Source: Ancylobacter polymorphus (lineage in GTDB: Bacteria; Pseudomonadota; Alphaproteobacteria; Rhizobiales; Xanthobacteraceae). From it: a DNA stretch of 64,000 nt. The stretch lies in assembly GCF_030813495.1 (NCBI RefSeq), contig NZ_JAUSUI010000006.1, forward strand, positions 62,001-126,000, given 5' to 3'. A program made the position numbers and the translations under genes. This document shows, one piece after another, positions 35,437-44,225 of the stretch (positions within the stretch are counted from its first letter, which is position 1; every line of letters starts with the position of its first letter). The notes under the pieces are model-generated. The model did not search any database. It was given only the letters and a program-made list of their open reading frames with translations, and was not told where the DNA came from.

Positions 35437-37428
35437 TCAGCGCTTGAGGCGGCTGAGCGCGGTCGCGACCACGGCTTCGACGGTGATGCCGAAATGGGCG
35501 AAGACCTGCGGCGCCGGGCCGGAGGCGCCGAAGCCGTGCATGCCGACAAAGGCCGCATCGGAGCCGACGATCTCGTCCCAGCCCTGGCGGATCAGGGCTT
35601 CGACGGCGATCTTCACCGGGGCCTTGCCCACCACCTGACGGCGGCTTTCCTCGGGCTGGTTCAGGAACAGCTCGAAGCAGGGCACGGAGACGACGCGGGT
35701 CGGCACGCCCTGCGCTTCCAGCTGCTCGCGCGCCTTCATCACCAGCGACACTTCCGAGCCGGAGGCGAAGAGGGTGACCTCAGCCTCGTCGGAAGCGCTC
35801 GCCAGCTCATAGGCGCCGCGCGCGGTGAGGCAGCGCTCGGTGTCGTCGGTGCGCAGCAGCGGCAGGTTCTGGCGGGTGAGCGCCAGCACGCTCGGGCCGG
35901 TCTTGTGCTCCAGCGCCAGCTTCCAGGCTTCCGCCGTCTCGACCGTGTCGCAGGGGCGGAAGACGAGGAGGTTGGGAATGGCGCGCAGCGCGGCGATCTG
36001 CTCCACCGGCTGGTGGGTCGGGCCGTCCTCGCCCACGCCGATCGAATCATGCGTGAACACATAAACGACGCGCACGCCCATCAGCGCCGCGAGGCGGATG
36101 GAGGGGCGGCAATAGTCGGAGAACACCAGGAAAGTGCCGCCATAGGGGATGAAGCCGCCATGCAGGGCGATGCCGTTCATCGCCGCCGCCATGCCGTGCT
36201 CGCGGATGCCCCAGTTCACATAGCGGCCGTCATATTTCGGCGGCTCGACATAGACCGAGGTGGCCTTGGTCTTGGTGTTGTTGGAGTGGGTGAGGTCGGC
36301 CGAGCCGCCCACCATTTCCGGTAGAGCGGCGGTGAGCGCTTCCAGCACGATCTCCGACGATTTGCGGGTGGCCACCGCCCCGCCATCGGCGCGGGCCTTG
36401 GCGATCACGGCGGCGATGGTCTCGCCGAGCTTGGAGGGCAGGTCGCCGCGCACGCGGCGCTCGAACTCGCCGCGCAGCGCCGGGTCGGCGTCGTTGAAGC
36501 GCTGGCTCCAGCTCTTGTGCGCCTGGCGCGAGCGCAGGCCGGCGAGGCGCCAGGCATCGAGCACGTCGCTGGGAATGACGAAAGGCTCGTATTCCCAGTT
36601 CAGGAAGGCGCGGGCGGCCGCGATTTCGGCGGCGCCGAGCGGTGCGCCGTGCACGGCATTGGTGCCGCCCTTGCTGGGCGCGCCATAGCCGATGGTGGTG
36701 CGGCAGGCGATCAGGGTCGGCTTGTCGCTGGTCTTGGCGGCCTCCAACGCGGCGAGGATCGCGTCCGGGTCATGGCCGTCGATGCGGGTGGTCGCCCAGC
36801 CCGAGGCAGCGAAGCGCTCCAGCTGGTCGGTCGCCACCGACAGCGCGGTCGAGCCGTCGATGGTGATGTGGTTGTCGTCCCACAGCACGGTGAGCTTGTT
36901 CAGCTTCTGGCGGCCGGCGATCTCGATCGCCTCCTCCGAGATGCCTTCCATCAGACAGCCATCGCCGGCGATGACATAGGTGTGGTGATCCACGAGGTCG
37001 CCGCCGAACTGCGCGGCCATCATGCGCTCGGCGAGCGCGAAGCCGACCGAATTGGCGAGGCCCTGGCCGAGCGGGCCGGTCGTGGTCTCGACGCCGACCG
37101 TGTGGCCATATTCCGGATGGCCGGGCGTGCGCGAGCCGAGCTGGCGGAAATTCTTGATGTCGTCGAGCGTCATGCCCTCATAGCCCGTGAGGTAGAGCAG
37201 GGCGTAGAGCAGCATCGAGCCGTGGCCGGCGGAGAGGATGAATCGGTCGCGATCCGGCCAGCGCGGGTCGGTCGGATCGAATTTCAGCACCTTGCCGAAC
37301 AGGACGGTGGCGACATCCGCCATCCCCATGGGCATGCCGGGATGGCCGGAATTGGCGGCTTCGACGGCATCCATGGCCAGGGCCCGAATGGCATTGGCCA
37401 TGCGGTCGTGCTTCTCGCGGTTCGACAT
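35437..37428 (-). CDS. tkt: Transketolase
   Basis: Thiamine-diphosphate enzyme moving two-carbon units in the pentose-phosphate and Calvin cycles. The 663 residues contain the TPP motif [28 protein letters not shown] and the C-terminal [17 protein letters not shown] loop with the catalytic Glu/His environment. It is the first gene of the tkt-gap-pgk-fba group and has a near-consensus promoter about 120 bp upstream. No cbb-specific genes or CbbR are in the window, so this looks like the housekeeping copy. Confidence 0.98.
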   Translation of the reverse strand: MSNREKHDRMANAIRALAMDAVEAANSGHPGMPMGMADVATVLFGKVLKFDPTDPRWPDRDRFILSAGHGSMLLYALLYLTGYEGMTLDDIKNFRQLGSRTPGHPEYGHTVGVETTTGPLGQGLANSVGFALAERMMAAQFGGDLVDHHTYVIAGDGCLMEGISEEAIEIAGRQKLNKLTVLWDDNHITIDGSTALSVATDQLERFAASGWATTRIDGHDPDAILAALEAAKTSDKPTLIACRTTIGYGAPSKGGTNAVHGAPLGAAEIAAARAFLNWEYEPFVIPSDVLDAWRLAGLRSRQAHKSWSQRFNDADPALRGEFERRVRGDLPSKLGETIAAVIAKARADGGAVATRKSSEIVLEALTAALPEMVGGSADLTHSNNTKTKATSVYVEPPKYDGRYVNWGIREHGMAAAMNGIALHGGFIPYGGTFLVFSDYCRPSIRLAALMGVRVVYVFTHDSIGVGEDGPTHQPVEQIAALRAIPNLLVFRPCDTVETAEAWKLALEHKTGPSVLALTRQNLPLLRTDDTERCLTARGAYELASASDEAEVTLFASGSEVSLVMKAREQLEAQGVPTRVVSVPCFELFLNQPEESRRQVVGKAPVKIAVEALIRQGWDEIVGSDAAFVGMHGFGASGPAPQVFAHFGITVEAVVATALSRLKR

Positions 37429-37545
37429 GAGGACGGATCTCTCCGAGGCAGATGGGTTGCTGTGTCAGGGCGCGACGTTTCGGTGCCGCAGGCCGGGCGG
37501 CGTGCTCCCGGGCGGGCCAGCTCAGCATGCGGGCGGGGCTGGCGA

Positions 37546-37573
37546 GTGATAGCACCACCGGGCGCGGTGTCAA
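37546..37573 (-). promoter_or_regulatory. Predicted sigma-70 promoter of tkt
   Basis: On the minus strand, a perfect TTGACA (37568-37573), a 16-nt spacer and TATCAC (37546-37551). Transcription would start near 37538, about 110 nt before the tkt ATG. Confidence 0.75.
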
Positions 37574-37686
37574 AGACAGCCCTGTGACAGCCCCCGGCAC
37601 AACGTCCCTCGCCGGCACCGAAAGGGGGAGGGGCCCCGGCCGCTGCCCGCTGAAACCAGCTGGTTGCTGGGCCGCCGGTGGCGAAG

Positions 37687-37718
37687 TTGACGCTGCCGCG
37701 CGCCGCAGGCTCAATATT
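37687..37718 (+). promoter_or_regulatory. Possible promoter of DUF4164-zapA
   Basis: TTGACG at 37687-37692 with TCAATA 18 bp downstream (AATATT if the spacer is 20). It is upstream of 37828 with a leader of about 100 nt. The -10 choice is ambiguous. Confidence 0.45.
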
Positions 37719-37827
37719 GCCGGATTCGTTCCGCGATGAATGCTTTACGCACGGGTGGAACGGAGCGTCGCCATGGGCCGTTTCGCCCGCGCTTCCCGCC
37801 CGCGACGGGCGAAACAAGGGAGATGTC

Positions 37828-38127
37828 ATGAACGCGCCTGAGGCGGGCGAGACGACGGGCGTCGTGGATGCCGCCCTGCGGCGCTTCGACAGCGCGGTCG
37901 AGGCCCTCGAAAGCGCCATCGAGCGCCGGCTGGAGGTGGAGCGGCAGGAGGCCGCGCTCGCCCAGCAGCTGCATGTGCTTGGTGCCGACCGTTCCCGCCT
38001 CGCCGATGCGCTCGACGGCGCGCAGGCCCGTGCCGAGCGGCTCGACAGCGCCAATGAAGAGGTCGCGCGCCGGCTGGGCAGCGCCATGGAAACCATTCGC
38101 GCGGTGCTTGCCGCGCAGGAGCGCTGA
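37828..38127 (+). CDS. DUF4164 family coiled-coil protein
   Basis: A 99-residue, almost entirely helical protein with heptad-like Leu/Ala spacing (LRRFDSAVEALESAIERRLEVERQEAALAQQL, then RLADALDGAQARAERLDSANEEVARRL). It matches DUF4164, a small alphaproteobacterial family encoded next to zapA. The start is ATG 37828 with GGGAGATGTC upstream. It ends 10 bp before zapA, and the two are surely co-transcribed. A role in division, perhaps as a ZapB-like partner, is inference from position and coiled-coil nature. Confidence 0.87.
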   Translation: MNAPEAGETTGVVDAALRRFDSAVEALESAIERRLEVERQEAALAQQLHVLGADRSRLADALDGAQARAERLDSANEEVARRLGSAMETIRAVLAAQER

Positions 38128-38137
38128 GGGAACGGCA

Positions 38138-38521
38138 ATGGCCTATGTGACCATCAGCATTGGCGGGCGCGCCTACCGCATGGCCTGCGACGACGGCCAG
38201 GAGGATCATCTCAGCGGCCTCGGCGAGGAAGTGGATGCCCGAATCGAGCAGCTGCGCGTCGCCTTTGGCGAGATCGGCGACCAGCGCCTCAGCATCATGG
38301 CCGCCATCACCCTCGCGGACGAACTGAGCGAGGCGCGCCGGCGCATCCAGGCGCTGGAGAAGGAGGCGAGCGCCGAGCGCGCCGCCCGCAGCGCCGCGAC
38401 GCGACGCCTCGACGAGACGGAGGCCCGTGTGGCGCGCGGCATCACCGGCGCCGCCGAGCGGCTGGAGCGGCTGACCCGCGAACTCGGCACCAGTCCCTCC
38501 GGCGGCGTCGGCATGGGCTGA
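38138..38521 (+). CDS. zapA: Cell division protein ZapA
   Basis: A 127-residue FtsZ-ring stabiliser. The N-terminal globular part is typical (VTISIGGRAYRMACDDGQEDHLSGLGEEVDARIEQLR), then IGDQRLSIMAAITLADELSEARRR, and a long C-terminal coiled coil that mediates tetramerisation. It lies 10 bp after DUF4164. In related genomes zapA is followed closely by the 6S RNA and 5-FCL genes; here those lie about 10 kb further on. Confidence 0.95.
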   Translation: MAYVTISIGGRAYRMACDDGQEDHLSGLGEEVDARIEQLRVAFGEIGDQRLSIMAAITLADELSEARRRIQALEKEASAERAARSAATRRLDETEARVARGITGAAERLERLTRELGTSPSGGVGMG

Positions 38522-38678
38522 ATACCCGGAGAAACCCCCGGCATGCCGGGCCGCTCCGGCCGTCCCCGCCCATTGGCCGGCCCGGCGGCGGGCCGTGCGG
38601 ACTTGACGCGCTCCGCCGCGCGGCGCACAGGAGCACACCGTTCTAAGGCTGCCGATCGCGCTTCATCTGGAATTTGAC

Positions 38679-39467
38679 ATGATCCGTACTCCCCTGATGA
38701 CCGTCATGGTCCAGGCCGTTCGCAAGGCCGGCCGCTCCCTGATCCGCGATTTCGGGGAGGTGGAAAACCTGCAGGTCTCGCTCAAGGGGCCGGCGAATTT
38801 CGTATCCAACGCCGACCGCAAGGCCGAGCGCATCCTGCACGACGAGCTCTCCAAGGCGCGACCGAATTTCGGCTTTATCATGGAGGAAGGCGGCGAGATC
38901 GACGGGGCCGACGAGAGCCACCGCTGGATCATCGACCCGCTCGACGGCACCACCAATTTCCTTCACGGCATTCCGCTGTTCTGTGTCTCGCTTGGCCTGG
39001 CGCGCGATGGCGTGCCGGTGGCGGGCGTGATCTACAACCCGGTCACCGACGAGCTTTTCGTCGCTGAGAAGGGCGCCGGCGCGTTCATGAACGACCGCCG
39101 CATCCGCGTGGCCGCCCGCCGCAGCCTCGCCGATGCCGTGGTCTGCTGCGGCCTGCCGCATATGGGCCGGGGCGACTTCGCCCAGTTCGGGCGCGAATAC
39201 GGCGCCATCGCCCCCAAGGTCGCCGGCCTGCGCCGCACCGGGTCGGCCGCGCTCGACCTCGCCTGGGTCGCCGCCGGGCGCTTCGACGCTTTCTGGGAGC
39301 GCGGGCTCAGCCCGTGGGACATGGCGGCCGGCATCGTGCTGGTGCGCGAGGCGGGCGGCTATGTCTCCGACCTCGACGGCGGCGACAAGATGCTGGCCAA
39401 GGGCGACATCATCGTCGGCAATGACACGGTGCGGCGCGACCTGCTGGCGCTCGTCAACAAGGCGTAG
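38679..39467 (+). CDS. suhB: Inositol monophosphatase family protein (SuhB-like)
   Basis: Mg-dependent phosphatase of the IMPase fold, 262 residues. The metal-site motifs are intact: GxEDG-equivalent FIMEEGGEIDG, DPLDGTTNFLHGIP and the C-terminal WDMAAGIVLVREAGGYVSD. The substrate may be inositol-1-phosphate or another sugar phosphate; E. coli SuhB also acts with Nus factors on rRNA transcription. No obvious operon partner: the stator pair begins 138 bp later. Confidence 0.92.
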   Translation: MIRTPLMTVMVQAVRKAGRSLIRDFGEVENLQVSLKGPANFVSNADRKAERILHDELSKARPNFGFIMEEGGEIDGADESHRWIIDPLDGTTNFLHGIPLFCVSLGLARDGVPVAGVIYNPVTDELFVAEKGAGAFMNDRRIRVAARRSLADAVVCCGLPHMGRGDFAQFGREYGAIAPKVAGLRRTGSAALDLAWVAAGRFDAFWERGLSPWDMAAGIVLVREAGGYVSDLDGGDKMLAKGDIIVGNDTVRRDLLALVNKA

Positions 39468-39605
39468 AGAAAGCCGTAACGGTAGAGACATAAGGGCTTT
39501 TCCAAAGGTCTCTGCCGCGTTCCTTTTCCCTGCGTCTGTGGCATAGTCCGGCCCGAGGGGCGGTCTTTCGGGCCATCGCCGTCCTTCACAGGGACGGCCG
39601 ACGGC

Positions 39606-40673
39606 ATGAGCGCTACCGATTCATTTCATAAATTGTCATCGCCCCGCATCTTTCTGGTGCGGATGTTCGTGTTCATCCTGCTGTGCGTGGCGCTGGCCTC
39701 CATTCTGCACGAGCCGATCTGGCGCGCCTTTCTCAACAATCCCGGCCTGAACGGCGTCATCTTCGGCGTTCTGTTCATCGGCATCATCTTCGCCTTCCGC
39801 CAGGTGCTGCGCCTGCTGCCGGAAGTGGAATGGGTGAACAGCTTCCGCATCGCCGATCCCGGCCTTGAAGTGCGGCAGGCGCCCGTGCTGCTGGCGCCGA
39901 TGGCGGCGCTGCTCGGCGACCGCGTCGGGCGCATGTCGATCTCCCAGGCGACGATGCGCGGCATTCTCGAATCCATCGGCACCCGGCTCGACGAGGCGCG
40001 CGACCTGCTGCGCTATCTCACCGGCCTGCTTGTCTTTCTCGGCCTGCTCGGCACCTTCTGGGGCCTGCTCGAAACCGTCAGCTCGATCGCCCGGGTGATC
40101 GGCGCGCTCGATGTGGGGCCGGAATCCGGCTCCGTGCTCGACACGTTGAAGACCGGCCTTGCCGCGCCGCTCGGCGGCATGGGCATCGCCTTCTCCTCCT
40201 CGCTGTTCGGCCTCGCCGGCTCGCTGGTGCTCGGCTTCCTCGACCTGCAGGCCGGGCAGGCGCAGAACCGCTTCTACATCGACCTGGAAGACTGGCTGTC
40301 GACCACGGTGGAGGATCTCGGCACGGAGGCGGCGCGCGCCCGCGGCCCGGTGCCCGCGCCGATCTCCGCCACGCCGACCGGGCCGCTGCCGCTGCCTCCC
40401 GCGCCGGCGCCCGCCTTTGCCCAGGCGCCGGATTTCAGCGACCTCTCCGCCGCCATTGCGAGGCTTGAGCGGACCATGACCGAGGCCGGCTCGCAGCGCG
40501 TCACATCCGCCATGGCGCATCTTGCCGAGAGCCTGCAGGGTCTCGTGCAGCACATGCGCAGCGAGCAGCAGATGGTGCGCGACTGGGTGGAGGCGCAGGC
40601 CGAGCAGCAGCGCGACATCAAGCGCCTGCTGGAGCGGATCGCCCAGTCCAAGTCGGACCGCGAGAGCGTCTGA
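39606..40673 (+). CDS. MotA/TolQ/ExbB-like proton-channel protein
   Basis: A 355-residue inner-membrane protein. TM segments lie at about 17-37, 48-64, 135-160 and 185-210. The last two flank a family-typical LGLLGTFWGLLETVSSIARV and GGMGIAFSSSLFGLAGSLVLGFL, as in MotA and ExbB channel subunits. A Pro/Ala linker and a C-terminal coiled coil (about 275-350) follow. A 7-bp hairpin (39578-39598) ends seven bases before the ATG and might affect initiation. It is coupled by a one-base overlap (TGATG) to the MotB-like gene; together they look like an ion-driven stator unit. Confidence 0.85.
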   Translation: MSATDSFHKLSSPRIFLVRMFVFILLCVALASILHEPIWRAFLNNPGLNGVIFGVLFIGIIFAFRQVLRLLPEVEWVNSFRIADPGLEVRQAPVLLAPMAALLGDRVGRMSISQATMRGILESIGTRLDEARDLLRYLTGLLVFLGLLGTFWGLLETVSSIARVIGALDVGPESGSVLDTLKTGLAAPLGGMGIAFSSSLFGLAGSLVLGFLDLQAGQAQNRFYIDLEDWLSTTVEDLGTEAARARGPVPAPISATPTGPLPLPPAPAPAFAQAPDFSDLSAAIARLERTMTEAGSQRVTSAMAHLAESLQGLVQHMRSEQQMVRDWVEAQAEQQRDIKRLLERIAQSKSDRESV

Positions 40674-41707
40674 TGGCTCTGGGTCGCTCCCGCCGTGGCG
40701 AGCGCCACATCGACTACTGGCCCGGCTTCGTCGACGCGCTGTCGACGCTGCTGCTGGTGTTCGTGTTTCTGCTCTCCGTCTTTGTGCTCGCGCAATTCGT
40801 GCTCACCCAGGAGATCGGCTCCAAGGACGACGCCATGGCGCGGCTGCAGGCGCAGATCCGCGAATTGACCGAATTGCTGGCGCTGGAGCGGGCGAACGAC
40901 GCCGAGGCCGAAAGCCAGATGGGGGCGTTGCGCGCCAGCCTGCTGCGGCTGGAACAGGAACGCGATGTGCTGCGCGACGCCGCTGCGGCGGTCGCCAGCC
41001 CGGAGGAGATCGCCTCCGCCCAGAGCCGCACCGCCGAACTCGCCCGCCAACTCGGGGAGGAGAAGGACGCGGCGGCGTCGGCGGCGGCGCAGATCGCCAT
41101 CCTCAACCAGCAGATCGCCGCGCTGCGCCGGCAGATCGCGGCGCTGGAAGAGGCGTTGAACATTTCCGACCAGAAGGACAAGGAAAGCCAGTCGCGTCTC
41201 GCCGATCTCGGCCGGCGGCTGAATGTCGCGCTTGCGCAGCGTGTGCAGGAACTGACCCGCTACCGCTCCGAATTCTTCGGCCGGCTGCGCACCATTCTCG
41301 GCGACCGGCCCGATGTGCGGGTGGTGGGCGACCGTTTCGTCTTCCAGTCGGAAATCTTCTTCGACCCCGCCGCCGCGCAGCTGCGGCCCGACGCGCTGCC
41401 GGCGCTGGACAAGCTCGCCACCGCGTTGATCGAGCTGGAAAAGCAGATACCGGACGATCTTCCCTGGGTGCTGCGCGTCGACGGACATACCGACAACCGC
41501 CCCATCGCGACGCCGCTCTACCCCTCGAACTGGGAGCTTTCGGCCGCGCGCGCCATCGCGGTGGTGCAGTATCTGGCGCAGCGGGGGGTCTCGCCCCAGC
41601 ATCTCGTCGCCGCCGGCTTCGGTGAGTACCAGCCGCTTGATGCGGGCAGCGATGACGAGGCGCGCGCGCGCAACCGCCGCATTGAGCTGAAGCTCACCGA
41701 GCGATGA
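40673..41707 (+). CDS. MotB-like protein with OmpA/peptidoglycan-binding domain
   Basis: A 344-residue single-TM protein. The TM (about 18-44: PGFVDALSTLLLVFVFLLSV) carries Asp21 in the position of the proton-conducting Asp of MotB/TolR/ExbD. A long Glu/Gln/Arg coiled coil (about 50-190) is followed by an OmpA-like domain (about 225-342: LRVDGHTDNRPIAT, ARNRRIELKL) that should bind peptidoglycan. It pairs with the upstream MotA-like gene. No flagellar genes are nearby, and the long coiled coil differs from MotB, so the pair may power an envelope process other than swimming. Confidence 0.87.
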   Translation: MALGRSRRGERHIDYWPGFVDALSTLLLVFVFLLSVFVLAQFVLTQEIGSKDDAMARLQAQIRELTELLALERANDAEAESQMGALRASLLRLEQERDVLRDAAAAVASPEEIASAQSRTAELARQLGEEKDAAASAAAQIAILNQQIAALRRQIAALEEALNISDQKDKESQSRLADLGRRLNVALAQRVQELTRYRSEFFGRLRTILGDRPDVRVVGDRFVFQSEIFFDPAAAQLRPDALPALDKLATALIELEKQIPDDLPWVLRVDGHTDNRPIATPLYPSNWELSAARAIAVVQYLAQRGVSPQHLVAAGFGEYQPLDAGSDDEARARNRRIELKLTER

Positions 41708-41717
41708 GCCCCTTGCG

Positions 41718-42197
41718 ATGAGCGAGACGCGCGCGCCCCTGCTGATCGGCTTCGACTGGAGCCATATGCCCGAGATGACGCATCTGTGGGTCGAGGCCTG
41801 GCAGGAGGCGCTGCCGGAAATCGACTTCGAGGCCCGGCGCGGCTGGCTCTGCCATCGAATCGGCACGCTGATCGACGAAGGGGCGGAAATCGACCTCGCC
41901 CAGGCGGAAGGGGAGGGCGGCGCGCCAGGGGCGCTGCTTGGGTTCGTGTCCGTCAATCCCCGCACCGGCTATGTCGACCAGTTGGTGGTGCATCCCAACC
42001 ATTGGGGCGCGGGGGTGGCCAGCCGGCTGATCGCCGCCGCCGCCGCCCGCTCGCCGCGCCATCTCGTGCTCGACGTGAACGAGCAGAACGAGCGGGCCGT
42101 GCGCTTTTACGAAAAGGCGGGGTTCGTTGTGACCGGCCACGGGGTCAACCCCACCTCCGGCCGCCCGACGCTGCGGATGGAGCGCCGGGGCGGCTGA
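41718..42197 (+). CDS. GNAT N-acetyltransferase
   Basis: A 159-residue acetyltransferase. The acetyl-CoA region is VDQLVVHPNHWGAGVASRLIAAAAAR (about 85-110), and the C-terminus LDVNEQNERAVRFYEKAGFVVTG is typical of the RimI-like subgroup. It starts ten bases after the MotB-like gene and may share its transcript. Substrate unknown. Confidence 0.87.
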   Translation: MSETRAPLLIGFDWSHMPEMTHLWVEAWQEALPEIDFEARRGWLCHRIGTLIDEGAEIDLAQAEGEGGAPGALLGFVSVNPRTGYVDQLVVHPNHWGAGVASRLIAAAAARSPRHLVLDVNEQNERAVRFYEKAGFVVTGHGVNPTSGRPTLRMERRGG

Positions 42198-42238
42198 GGC
42201 GCGCCGCCGCTGGCCAGCCGGCCTGTAGCAGGCCCGCA

Positions 42239-43594
42239 TCAGCGCGCGGCGTTCACCGGTGGTGTGGCGGTGACGCGCCAGACGGTATTTCCGGCATCGT
42301 CGGCAATTAGCAGGGCGCCTGTCGCGTCCACCGCGACACCGACCGGCCGGCCGCGGGCCTGACCTTCCTCATTGAGGAAGCCGGTGACGAAGTCCTCCGC
42401 CGGGCCGCTCGGGCGGCCATCGGCGAAGGGAACGAAGATCACCTTGTAGCCGCTGAATTCATCCCGGTTCCAACTGCCGTGCAGACCGATGAAGGCGCCG
42501 CCCTGATAGCGCGGGGCGAAGGCGGTGGCGGTATAGAAATCGAGCCCCAGAGCCGCGACATGCGAGCCGAGCGCATAGTCGGGCACGATGGCGCGCTCGA
42601 CCAGATCCGGCCGTTCCGGCTTCACCCGCGGATCCACATGCTTGCCGTAATAGCTGTAGGGCCAGCCATAGAAGCCGCCGTCCTGGACCGAGGTGAGATA
42701 GTCCGGCACCAGATTGGGGCCGAGTTCGTCCCGCTCATTGACCACGGTCCATAGCGCCCCCGTCGTCGGATTGAATGTCAGGCCGTTGGGATTGCGCAGG
42801 CCGCTGGCAAAAAGCCGCTGGCGGCCGGTGGCGCGGTCCACCTCGTGGATGGCGGCGCGGTTCTTCTCGGCCTCCATGCCGCGCTCGGCGGCATTGCTGT
42901 TCGAGCCGACGCCGACATAGAGCAGGTTGCCGTCCGGGCTGGCGACGAGGCTCTTGGTCCAATGGTGGTTGATCGGCCCGCCGGGCAGGGGCGCCAGCAA
43001 CTCGCCGGGGGCGGTGATCTGCGTGTCGCCCTCATTGTAGGGATAGCGCATGATGGCATCGGCGTGGGCGACATAGAGATCGCTGCCGACGAGGGCGACG
43101 CCAAAGGGCGAATGCAGATTTTCGAGGAACACGGTACGCTCCTCGGGCGTGCCGTCTCCATTGGTGTCGCGCAGCAGGGTGATGCGGTTGCTGTCGCCGC
43201 TGCCACCGCCGCCGCCGCCGACCATCTTCTCCACGAAGCCGCGCACCAGGCCCTTGGGGTGACGGACGGGCTTGCCGGCAGGGGCTTGTGCTTCGACGAC
43301 GAGAATGTCGCCATTGGGCAGGACATAGAGCTCGCGCGGATGCGCGAGGCCGGTGGCCAGCGCCTTGATCGCGTAGCCCTGAGGCACGCTCGGCGTTTCG
43401 CCGTCCTTCCAGCCGACGATCTCGGAGATCTTCATGGTGGGGAAGAGGCCGAGCTGCGGTTCGGGCAGCACCGGATTGGGCCCTGTCTGCTGCTCCACGG
43501 TGATGCCGTCCTGTGCCGGCGCGGGCAGGGTGAAGGAGAGGAGGCCGAAGGCGGCCGCGACGCAGGGGGCGAGCGAGGTTTTCCAACGGTTCAT
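42239..43594 (-). CDS. PQQ-type sorbosone/glucose dehydrogenase-like β-propeller protein
   Basis: A 451-residue exported protein (signal about 1-27, PAPAQ). The body resembles the soluble PQQ glucose/sorbosone dehydrogenase fold: LATGLAHPRELYVLPNGDILVVE, NGLTFNPTTGALWTVVNERDELG, GFYGWPYSYYGKHVDPR and FIGLHGSWNRDEFSGYKV. The His in LAHPREL and LHGSWNR are conserved in the family. The periplasmic substrate, likely a sugar or its aldehyde, is not determined. A GGAGG lies ten bases before the ATG, which overlaps the DUF2231 stop by four bases. Confidence 0.88.
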   Translation of the reverse strand: MNRWKTSLAPCVAAAFGLLSFTLPAPAQDGITVEQQTGPNPVLPEPQLGLFPTMKISEIVGWKDGETPSVPQGYAIKALATGLAHPRELYVLPNGDILVVEAQAPAGKPVRHPKGLVRGFVEKMVGGGGGGSGDSNRITLLRDTNGDGTPEERTVFLENLHSPFGVALVGSDLYVAHADAIMRYPYNEGDTQITAPGELLAPLPGGPINHHWTKSLVASPDGNLLYVGVGSNSNAAERGMEAEKNRAAIHEVDRATGRQRLFASGLRNPNGLTFNPTTGALWTVVNERDELGPNLVPDYLTSVQDGGFYGWPYSYYGKHVDPRVKPERPDLVERAIVPDYALGSHVAALGLDFYTATAFAPRYQGGAFIGLHGSWNRDEFSGYKVIFVPFADGRPSGPAEDFVTGFLNEEGQARGRPVGVAVDATGALLIADDAGNTVWRVTATPPVNAAR

Positions 43595-44040
43595 CGGATG
43601 GAACCTCCAATGCGGGGACGGGCGACAAGGCCATAGGCCGCGACAGCGGCGGCGAGGAAGGCGAGCACGGTCAGGGCCGAAAGCGCGAGGCCCCACGGCA
43701 CAACGGAGGACCAGCCATCGCGGCTGTGCACCAGCATGTTGAAGGTCGCCAGAACCATGGCGGCGAGATAGGCGAGCACATAGACCGCCATGCCCGCGCT
43801 GGCGCGCAGCACGGGCCGCATCAGCAGCTCGACGAGGCCGGCTATGGCGACCAGCCACGCCAGGATGGCGCCGGCGCTGACCAGCCAGGCCGAGAAATCC
43901 GCCCACATGGTGTTGACGGTGGCCCAATAGGTCAGATCGGTCAGCAGCCCGGCGGTGAGGCAGGTTGCCGGAACGAGCATGAGGAAGGGGTGGAGCGGCG
44001 GCGCGACGATGCGCGTCGTCGATGCCTCTAAAACGGCCAT
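43591..44040 (-). CDS. DUF2231 family membrane protein
   Basis: A 149-residue integral membrane protein with four TM segments (about 15-40, 50-73, 83-103, 115-140). The start VAPPLHPFLMLVPATCLTAGLLTD is the DUF2231 signature, with a conserved His-Pro that may bind heme or metal. It is translationally coupled to the sorbosone dehydrogenase-like gene. This suggests it may pass electrons from that periplasmic enzyme to the membrane; the idea rests on gene order only. Confidence 0.88.
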   Translation of the reverse strand: MAVLEASTTRIVAPPLHPFLMLVPATCLTAGLLTDLTYWATVNTMWADFSAWLVSAGAILAWLVAIAGLVELLMRPVLRASAGMAVYVLAYLAAMVLATFNMLVHSRDGWSSVVPWGLALSALTVLAFLAAAVAAYGLVARPRIGGSIR

Positions 44041-44225
44041 GTGCGGTCTCCCGTGCCGAGGACGGTGCGCCGTGGCGGTGGGCGGTGCCAATTGCGGCAC
44101 GCCGAATGCCGCCCTGCCACGGGCTGCGTGTCCGAGGTCAATGCAGGAGCCGCAGGATGGTTCAGATCGGAGACCGGAAACCCGCCGGAAGGGGTCGAGG
44201 GCGGCGAGCCCCGGACCCCGCGGCC

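Larger units (their letters stand above)
37429..37827. other. Divergent control region between tkt and DUF4164-zapA
   Basis: Nearly 400 bp without a supported gene. It holds the tkt promoter (37546-37573, minus) and a candidate plus-strand promoter near 37687-37718, and otherwise only G/C-rich sequence. I see no terminator and no RNA gene signature. Confidence 0.55.

Noticed and set aside
38522-38678. An mmgR/suhB-type small RNA next to suhB
   Set aside because: Rhizobiales often carry such an RNA near suhB, but I find no stem with a U-tract or the C-rich terminator typical of it here or at 39468-39605.
39469-39502. A terminator after suhB (AAAGCC...GGCTTT)
   Set aside because: The stem is only six pairs with a long loop, and an alternative pairing of AGAGAC with GTCTCT competes with it.
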